A stretch of 64,000 bases of DNA from RGIG9608 sp045612365 (GTDB lineage Bacteria > Bacteroidota > Bacteroidia > Bacteroidales > Paludibacteraceae), in contig JAZKYY010000019.1 of assembly GCA_045612365.1 (NCBI GenBank), positions 1 to 64,000 of the forward strand, written 5' to 3'. Position 1 is the stretch's first letter. The number at the start of each line of letters is the position of its first letter. A program made the translations under genes and the position numbers. Positions 58,135 to 64,000 of the stretch are shown piece after piece. A model generated the notes under the pieces. The model was given only the letters and a program-made list of their open reading frames with translations, made no database searches and had not been told where the DNA came from.

Positions 58135-59550
58135 ATGGAATGTTTATTCTCAGAATTACCTTATAAAGTTGCTGATATTTCGTTGGCCGATTTTGGCCGA
58201 AAGGAGTTAGTGTTGGCCGAAGGTGAAATGCCAGGTCTCATGGCTTTGCGCAAAAAGTATGGAAAAGAAAAACCTTTGACAGGGGCTCGCATTTCGGGTT
58301 CGTTGCACATGACAATACAAACTGCAATGTTGATAGAAACATTGGTGGAGTTGGGTGCTGAGGTGCGTTGGGCAAGTTGTAATATTTATTCCACACAAGA
58401 TCATGCTGCTGCAGCTGTTGCAGCAAAAGGTGTGCCTGTGTTTGCTTGGAAAGGCGAATCGTTAGAGGAGTATTGGTGGTGTACGTTACAAGCCTTGACC
58501 TTCCCTGGCGGAAAAGGTCCAAATGTAATCGTTGACGATGGTGGCGATGCTACACTGATGATTCATTTAGGATATGAAGCAGAAAAAAATCCTACAGTTT
58601 TGGATAAGGAAGTCCATGGAGAAGATGAAAAAGAGTTGTATGCCATTTTGAAAAAAGTGTTAAAAGCAGATTCTTCTTTTTTTGGCAGGATGGTGCCCGA
58701 GATTCGCGGAGTATCGGAGGAAACTACCACTGGTGTTCACAGATTGTATCAAATGATGCAAGAAGGACGTTTGCTTTTCCCTGCTTTCAATGTCAATGAT
58801 TCTGTAACGAAATCAAAATTTGACAATCTTTATGGATGTCGTGAGTCATTAGCTGATGGTATCAAACGAGCAACCGATGTGATGATTGCAGGAAAGGTGG
58901 CTGTTGTTTGTGGATATGGCGATGTTGGTAAAGGTTGCGCTCATTCAATGCGTTCGTATGGCGCTCGTGTGATTGTTACGGAAATTGACCCAATATGTGC
59001 ATTGCAAGCTGCAATGGAAGGCTTTGAAGTAAAAACCGTTGAAGATGCACTTGATGAAGGGGATATTTACGTTACCACAACTGGAAATTGCGATATTATC
59101 CGAATTGAGCATATCGAAAAAATGCGCGATGGAGCAATCGTCTGCAATATCGGTCATTTTGATAACGAAATTCAGGTGGAAAAATTGAAAAATTACGAAG
59201 GAATAGAATGTGTGAATATTAAACCACAAGTAGATAAATATACTTTCCCAGATGGACATTCGATTTTGTTGCTTGCCGATGGTCGTTTGGTAAATTTGGG
59301 TTGTGCTACAGGTCATCCATCTTTTGTAATGAGTAATTCTTTTACAAATCAAACATTGGCTCAAATAGAACTTTTTACAAATAAGTACGAAACAAATGTT
59401 TATTGTTTGCCTAAAAAGTTAGACGAAGAAGTTGCTCGTTTGCATTTGGAAAGAATCGGCGTAAAACTTACAAAATTGACTCAAAAACAAGCAGATTATA
59501 TCGGAGTTTCAATTGATGGACCTTATAAATCTGATATTTATAGATATTAA
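58135..59550 (+). CDS. ahcY: Adenosylhomocysteinase
   Basis: 471 aa from ATG at 58135, chosen over an in-frame TTG at 58096 because LPYKVADISLADFGRKELVL follows at the usual distance and the upstream start overlaps the preceding gene. STQDHAAAAVAA, NAD-binding CGYGDVGKGCAHSMR and the C-terminal KSDIYRY are diagnostic. Hydrolyses S-adenosylhomocysteine to adenosine and homocysteine. No SAH riboswitch fits the 31-bp gap. Confidence 0.94.
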   Translation: MECLFSELPYKVADISLADFGRKELVLAEGEMPGLMALRKKYGKEKPLTGARISGSLHMTIQTAMLIETLVELGAEVRWASCNIYSTQDHAAAAVAAKGVPVFAWKGESLEEYWWCTLQALTFPGGKGPNVIVDDGGDATLMIHLGYEAEKNPTVLDKEVHGEDEKELYAILKKVLKADSSFFGRMVPEIRGVSEETTTGVHRLYQMMQEGRLLFPAFNVNDSVTKSKFDNLYGCRESLADGIKRATDVMIAGKVAVVCGYGDVGKGCAHSMRSYGARVIVTEIDPICALQAAMEGFEVKTVEDALDEGDIYVTTTGNCDIIRIEHIEKMRDGAIVCNIGHFDNEIQVEKLKNYEGIECVNIKPQVDKYTFPDGHSILLLADGRLVNLGCATGHPSFVMSNSFTNQTLAQIELFTNKYETNVYCLPKKLDEEVARLHLERIGVKLTKLTQKQADYIGVSIDGPYKSDIYRY

Positions 59551-59553
59551 GAA

Positions 59554-62001
59554 ATGAAGATAGAATTCAAGAAAATTCTTCCGTATTTGGTTGCAGTGGT
59601 AGTATTTGTTGTTATTGCTATTGCTTATTGCTCTCCTATCTTGGATGGAGAGGTGCTCAACTCAAGTGATGGTAAAGGTTGGGAAGGAACTGCTCAAGAG
59701 GCACGAGAGTACAAAGCACAAACAGGCGAAACTACTTGGTGGACCAATTCGCTTTTCTCTGGAATGCCTACGTATCAAATCACGGGTTCGATGCCTTCGG
59801 TTGGGTTTGTGAGTAAGGTATTGGTGCGAACATTGCATCTCGGATTTGTTGGAGTTCTTGGATTGATAATTGGTTATTTTATAGGTTTCTTTATTCTTCT
59901 GCGTTGTTTTGGAGTTGATAAGTGGCTTTCTATTATAGGGGCAATTGCTTTTGCTTTTTCGACCTATTTTTTGATTATTTTGGCGGCTGGCCATATGACA
60001 AAGGCGGATACCATAGGTCTAATAGTTCCAATAATAGGAGGTTTTTACCTAATTTTTCAGAAAAAATATTGGTTAGGATTTCCTATAACAGCCATTTATT
60101 CTACTGCGGGAATTTATTATCACCCGCAGATGTCGTACTATGTGTTTATGCTCATTGGCGTTTTGGTTTTGCTAGAAGTTTATTTGCATGTAAAAGAAAA
60201 ACGTTGGAAAGATTTGTGCATTGGGATCGGAGTTCTTCTAACAGCTTTGCTTTTGAGTGTAGGAACGCGTTATTCGTGGCTTAGTGCAAACCAAGAGTAT
60301 TTGAGTGAAACGATGAGAGGCGGACATTCAGAACTCTCAGAAGAAACGGATGGTGGAGAAAAAAAAGGTTTGGACTTGGATTATGCTACTGCTTGGAGTT
60401 ATGGAATTGATGAAACATTGACATTGCTGATTCCAAACTTTATGGGAGGATCGTCAAACCAAAATGTGGGGACTTCTTCGGAAGTTTATGATGCGTTGAT
60501 AGCAAACGGGGTGCCTCGAAGAAGTGCAGAAAGTTTTTGTCAGTCATTGCCAACTTATTGGGGAAGTCAGCCGTTTACATCGGGTCCTGTTTATGTGGGA
60601 GCAATTGTTTGTTTTCTTTTTGTATTAGGTCTTATTATTGTACAAAGTCCGTACAAATGGGCGTTACTTTTTGCAACAATATGTTCGGTTCTTTTAGCAT
60701 GGGGACATAATTTTATGTGGTTGACGGAATTATTTTTCCGTTATTTTCCTATGTACAATAAGTTTCGTGCAGTTTCATCGATTTTGGTTGTTGCAGAAAT
60801 AACCATGCCGCTATTGGCATTTCTTGCGTTGCAAGAAATTATCAATGGAAAAATATCCAAAGAACAAATCACAAAAGGCATTTATTGGTCGGCAGGAATA
60901 ACAGCATCTATATGTTTTTTTGTGGCAGTTTTTGGTGGTGCTATTTGGGATTTTTCTTCTCCAAACGACTCTCAAATCTTTGCTCAACTACCTAAATGGC
61001 TTTCTACTGCAATAATAGATGAGCGACGTTCAATGCTCTCTTCTGATGCGTGGAGGTCTTTTGTTTTTATCGTGTTATCGGCAATTTTGGTTTGGTTTTG
61101 GGTAAACAAGAATCTGAAATTTCATTATTTTATTCCTATTCTTGGAGTATTGATTTTGGCAGATATGGTTCCGGTGAATCGACGTTTTTTCAACGATGAG
61201 AATTTTGTTTCGGAGAAAAACGATAGGAATTATTTTGCTATTCAACCTTACGAGCAACAAATTTTGAATGATAAGGATCCTCACTTTAGGGTGATTAATT
61301 TGACTGCAAATACTTTTAATGATGCCCGAACTTCTTATCGTTTGAAATCGGTGGGAGGATACCATGCAGTTAAATTAAGACGTTATCAAGATTTGATAGA
61401 AAACCATCTTTCGCAATTCAACTTCAATGTGCTGAATATGTTGAATACCAAGTATTTTATTGTGAAAAACGCTGAAGGAAAACCTGAAGTACAATATAAT
61501 TCTGATGCAATGGGAAATGCGTGGTTTGTCGATTCTCTTGTGGTGGTGGATTCTCCAAAAGAAGAAAGCGATGCTTTGTATGATATTGATGTGAAAACAA
61601 CAGCTGTTTTGGATAAAAAGTTCGATTCTTTTGTGCAAAAACATGTTGCAGAAATAGATTCTTCTGCGTCAATTTCTTTGACAAAATATGCTCCAAACGA
61701 ATTGGTATATGAAGCAAATACGGCTGTAATGAAAACGGCAGTTTTCTCTGAAATCTATTATCCTTATGGATGGAAGGCTTACATCGACGATGTTTCACAG
61801 GAGCATTTTCGTGTAAATTATGTTCTTAGAGCAATTAATGTCCCTGCAGGAAAACATATAATACGATTTGAGTTTAAACCAGATTCTATTTATAAAAAAG
61901 ATGGCGTTTCGGTTGCATTTTTAGTGTTGCTTGGTCTGTTGTGTGTGGGAAGCGTAGGTGGGCATTTTTATGCTAGTCGAAAAAGAACGGATGCAAATTA
62001 G
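59554..62001 (+). CDS. YfhO-like integral membrane protein
   Basis: 815 aa with about 12 TM segments and large extracytoplasmic loops (TAQEAREYKAQTGETTWW; FSLFSGMPTYQITGSMPSVG region), ending in a soluble C-terminal beta domain and a last TM. Matches the YfhO family, whose B. subtilis member is a lipid-linked sugar transferase for lipoteichoic acid; the Bacteroidota role is unknown. Three bases after ahcY and overlapping the next gene. Confidence 0.85.
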   Translation: MKIEFKKILPYLVAVVVFVVIAIAYCSPILDGEVLNSSDGKGWEGTAQEAREYKAQTGETTWWTNSLFSGMPTYQITGSMPSVGFVSKVLVRTLHLGFVGVLGLIIGYFIGFFILLRCFGVDKWLSIIGAIAFAFSTYFLIILAAGHMTKADTIGLIVPIIGGFYLIFQKKYWLGFPITAIYSTAGIYYHPQMSYYVFMLIGVLVLLEVYLHVKEKRWKDLCIGIGVLLTALLLSVGTRYSWLSANQEYLSETMRGGHSELSEETDGGEKKGLDLDYATAWSYGIDETLTLLIPNFMGGSSNQNVGTSSEVYDALIANGVPRRSAESFCQSLPTYWGSQPFTSGPVYVGAIVCFLFVLGLIIVQSPYKWALLFATICSVLLAWGHNFMWLTELFFRYFPMYNKFRAVSSILVVAEITMPLLAFLALQEIINGKISKEQITKGIYWSAGITASICFFVAVFGGAIWDFSSPNDSQIFAQLPKWLSTAIIDERRSMLSSDAWRSFVFIVLSAILVWFWVNKNLKFHYFIPILGVLILADMVPVNRRFFNDENFVSEKNDRNYFAIQPYEQQILNDKDPHFRVINLTANTFNDARTSYRLKSVGGYHAVKLRRYQDLIENHLSQFNFNVLNMLNTKYFIVKNAEGKPEVQYNSDAMGNAWFVDSLVVVDSPKEESDALYDIDVKTTAVLDKKFDSFVQKHVAEIDSSASISLTKYAPNELVYEANTAVMKTAVFSEIYYPYGWKAYIDDVSQEHFRVNYVLRAINVPAGKHIIRFEFKPDSIYKKDGVSVAFLVLLGLLCVGSVGGHFYASRKRTDAN

Positions 62002-62818
62002 GCGGCTAAAACATCATGAGATTGATTTTGAGCGTTGGGATTTAACGATTACCAATGCGCGGAATACATTGCCTTACGCATATTCTACTTTTTTAAACAC
62101 AGTTTCTCCTTCTTGGGAGGCATTGGTTACAGATGATTACAATTTTCTAATGCCGTTGCCTATAAAGAAATTTTTCTTTGTAAAGTATGTTGCACAACCA
62201 CCTTTTTGTCAGCAATTAGGCATTTTTTCAGAGGATGATATTGAACAAGAAATCTTAAAAAAGTTTTTGGATAAGGTTCCATATCCAATACTTTCGTATA
62301 ATTTTAATGAATGGATCTTTGTGAATGATGCACGAAAAAATCCCAATTATGTGTTGGATTTGTCGCATTCAAAAGAAGAATTGTTTAATCGTTTTTCAAA
62401 AAATACTTGGCGAAATATTGCTAAAGCAAAGAAATGTAATTTGACATTTGATGCTGAACTTTCCAATAAAGACTTTTTTGATTTTTTTAGGAAAAATGAC
62501 AATAAAATAGGTTTGCGATTTGAGAAGCAAATGTCTGTTTTTAGAGGAAGGTGTTACGGCGTTAGAAATTCTTGGGGCAAACTAGTCGCTGCGGTTTTTT
62601 GTTTGCAGACGAAAGATAGATTGATTTATCTGGCTCCAGTTTCTAGCGAAGAAGGAAAGAATTCGTCGGCAATGTTTTTGCTTGTTTATCGTTTGATTGA
62701 CATGTATTCGGACATCATATTAGATTTTGAAGGGTCAAGAATTGAAGGGATAGCTCGTTTTTACAAAGGTTTTGGAGCAGAGCAAAGAACTTATTATACG
62801 ATTGGTTATGCTAAATAA
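61991..62818 (+). CDS. GNAT/FemAB-like acyltransferase
   Basis: 275 aa from ATG at 61991, which overlaps the last codons of the YfhO-like gene. Sequence NFLMPLPIKKFFFVKYVAQP, NTWRNIAKAKKCNLTFDAEL, KLVAAVFCLQTKDRLIYLAP and DFEGSRIEGIARFYKGFGAE follows the FemAB/GNAT-like pattern seen in cell-wall or polysaccharide-tailoring enzymes of Bacteroidota. No signal peptide. The substrate cannot be read from sequence; the neighbouring glycosyltransferase suggests glycan modification. Confidence 0.75.
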   Translation: MQIRRLKHHEIDFERWDLTITNARNTLPYAYSTFLNTVSPSWEALVTDDYNFLMPLPIKKFFFVKYVAQPPFCQQLGIFSEDDIEQEILKKFLDKVPYPILSYNFNEWIFVNDARKNPNYVLDLSHSKEELFNRFSKNTWRNIAKAKKCNLTFDAELSNKDFFDFFRKNDNKIGLRFEKQMSVFRGRCYGVRNSWGKLVAAVFCLQTKDRLIYLAPVSSEEGKNSSAMFLLVYRLIDMYSDIILDFEGSRIEGIARFYKGFGAEQRTYYTIGYAK

Positions 62819-63959
62819 AGTGCTTTTTTTATCGGCTTGGTATCCTCATCGTTATGATGCGATGTCGGGGCTCTTTGTTCGTAAGCATGCCGAAGCAGTT
62901 GCTCGTCATATCGATGTTTGTGTGCTATTTCTATATGCTGATGATAAGGCGAAGAATTTTGATATAGTGCAACAAAAGTCAGGAGAAATAACGGAGATTT
63001 ACGTTTATTTTCCTTTTTCTAAAAATAAATATTTGCGTACTTTTTCTAAGGCAATAAACTATTTTCGAGCATTTTGTAAAGGTTATGGTTATGTGCAGAA
63101 AAATTTTGGACGCCCAGATGTTTGTCATGCAAATGTGTTGACGCGTAGTGTTTTTCTTGCTTTCCTTTTAAATAAGATCAAGAGAATCCCTTATGTGGTT
63201 TCTGAACATTGGAGTAGGTATCTTTCTGAGAACTATTCTTATAGAGGTTGTTTTAGAAAGATTGTTACAAAACTCGTTTTGAAGAATGCAAAATGCGTAA
63301 TGCCTGTTTCCGCTTTGCTTAAAGATGCCATGCAGAGTTGTGGTTTGGAGCATCATAATTATAGAGTTGTGCATAATGTGGTGGACGATTTTTTCTATAA
63401 TTCAATTCCAAAAGAACCACGAGAAAAGAAAAGAATTCTTCATATTTCTTGCTTTGATGAGAAAGCAAAAAATGTTTGTGGAATACTGAGAACAATAAAG
63501 AAACTAGCTGAGAAACGAAGTGATTTTGAGTTGGTTCTTGTAGGTGATGGGGTGGATTTTGACTACGTAAAAAAATATGCTGCAAAACTCAATTTGTCTC
63601 AAGAAGTAGTCAAATTTGTGGGAGAACAGACTCCTCTGCAGGTTCATCAGTGGTTGTGTCAGAGCGATTTTTTACTTATGTTTTCCAATTACGAAACATC
63701 AGGAGTGATTTTTTCGGAAGCTTTTGCTTGTGCTAAACCGATAGTTTCTACTCCAGTGGGAATTGTTGCAGAGATGGATGAAAAGCAAGGGCGACTAGTT
63801 CCTATAGGAGATGAAGAAAAACTATTTCTTGAAGCGGATTTTATGCTTGATAATTTCCAAAATTTTAATAAACATTTACTCCGAGCAAAGGCCTCTAAAT
63901 TTACCTATTCATCAGTTGCTGACGAATTGATAAGAATCTACAATGAGGCAATTCAGTAG
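62808..63959 (+). CDS. GT4-family glycosyltransferase
   Basis: 383 aa from ATG at 62808, overlapping the upstream stop. N-terminal Rossmann half (KVLFLSAWYPHRYDAMSGLF; YVVSEHWSRYLSENYSYRG) and C-terminal UDP/GDP-sugar binding half with VGDGVDFDYVKKYAAKLN, the EX7E-type motif FSEAFACAKPIVSTPVGI and a final helix. A retaining glycosyltransferase probably acting in capsule, LPS or glycan assembly. The window ends 41 bp after its stop. Confidence 0.9.
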   Translation: MLNKVLFLSAWYPHRYDAMSGLFVRKHAEAVARHIDVCVLFLYADDKAKNFDIVQQKSGEITEIYVYFPFSKNKYLRTFSKAINYFRAFCKGYGYVQKNFGRPDVCHANVLTRSVFLAFLLNKIKRIPYVVSEHWSRYLSENYSYRGCFRKIVTKLVLKNAKCVMPVSALLKDAMQSCGLEHHNYRVVHNVVDDFFYNSIPKEPREKKRILHISCFDEKAKNVCGILRTIKKLAEKRSDFELVLVGDGVDFDYVKKYAAKLNLSQEVVKFVGEQTPLQVHQWLCQSDFLLMFSNYETSGVIFSEAFACAKPIVSTPVGIVAEMDEKQGRLVPIGDEEKLFLEADFMLDNFQNFNKHLLRAKASKFTYSSVADELIRIYNEAIQ

Positions 63960-64000
63960 TTTTTTAGTTTTTTTTCTTTGTGGGGAAATCTATTATAATT

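Noticed and set aside
1..64000. CRISPR arrays, rRNA genes, complete insertion sequences, integrases or attachment sites
   Set aside because: No regularly spaced direct repeats, transposase or integrase motifs were seen; only one tRNA was found.

Overview
The window looks like chromosomal DNA of a Bacteroidota, most likely order Bacteroidales. It is AT-rich, with TAnnTTTG(C)-type -7 promoter boxes, an EF-G paralogue of the Bacteroides EF-G2 kind, a complete Na+-NQR operon, proteins ending in type IX secretion (T9SS) sorting domains, GEVED and OstA-like proteins, and weak or no Shine-Dalgarno sites. Genus cannot be set from the sequence. All calls come from reading the sequence; no database was searched.

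Layout. 1-4452 is an accessory locus. A minus-strand run of at least nine mostly very small genes carries three proteins built from tandem copies of one ~50-residue unit, two Lys/Ala-rich basic proteins, a TerB-like protein, a one-TM protein ending in an OmpA domain, and the start of a KAP P-loop NTPase that leaves the window. A divergent XRE regulator faces it across 256 bp packed with palindromes, a G9 tract and a 54-bp promoter-like element. 4463-6434 holds a membrane Ser/Thr kinase and a Bacteroidota HTH-like protein. 6495-14253 has a GH2 glycosidase, a CNNM/CorC protein, the EF-G2-type factor and a T9SS-exported subtilase. 14412-20485 is nqrABCDEF, in which NqrC carries an N-terminal rubredoxin-like domain. 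20486-21816 is a small island: nested inverted repeats, an XRE regulator and a PH-domain gene whose upstream region carries the second copy of the 54-bp element (53/54 identical).

21817-34863 is mostly housekeeping: dnaE, cdd, a START-like protein, OstA-like, dut, TPR, an HU-family protein, a membrane-anchored HU-LysM protein, a tRNA methyltransferase, an orphan ABC ATPase, tsaD and a DUF2582 protein. 34924-39569 has a DUF1573 protein, a large REC-REC-PPDK_N protein and tRNA-Cys. 39590-44817 is a four-gene minus operon (sugar kinase-like, alpha-amylase family, FAD protein, DMT transporter). 45028-51832 encodes a giant T9SS-exported GEVED protein and a small protein with a tripartite C-terminal sorting-like signal. 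51907-56000 is a tightly overlapping rpoN-PAP2-like-patatin-U32 operon. 56131-63959 is a pdxA-pseudouridine synthase-ahcY-YfhO-acyltransferase-glycosyltransferase run.

The best candidate for an undescribed system is the 1-4 kb cluster, together with the shared upstream element that links it to the PH-domain locus 17 kb away and, in a weaker form with identical internal spacing, to the gene at 5856.
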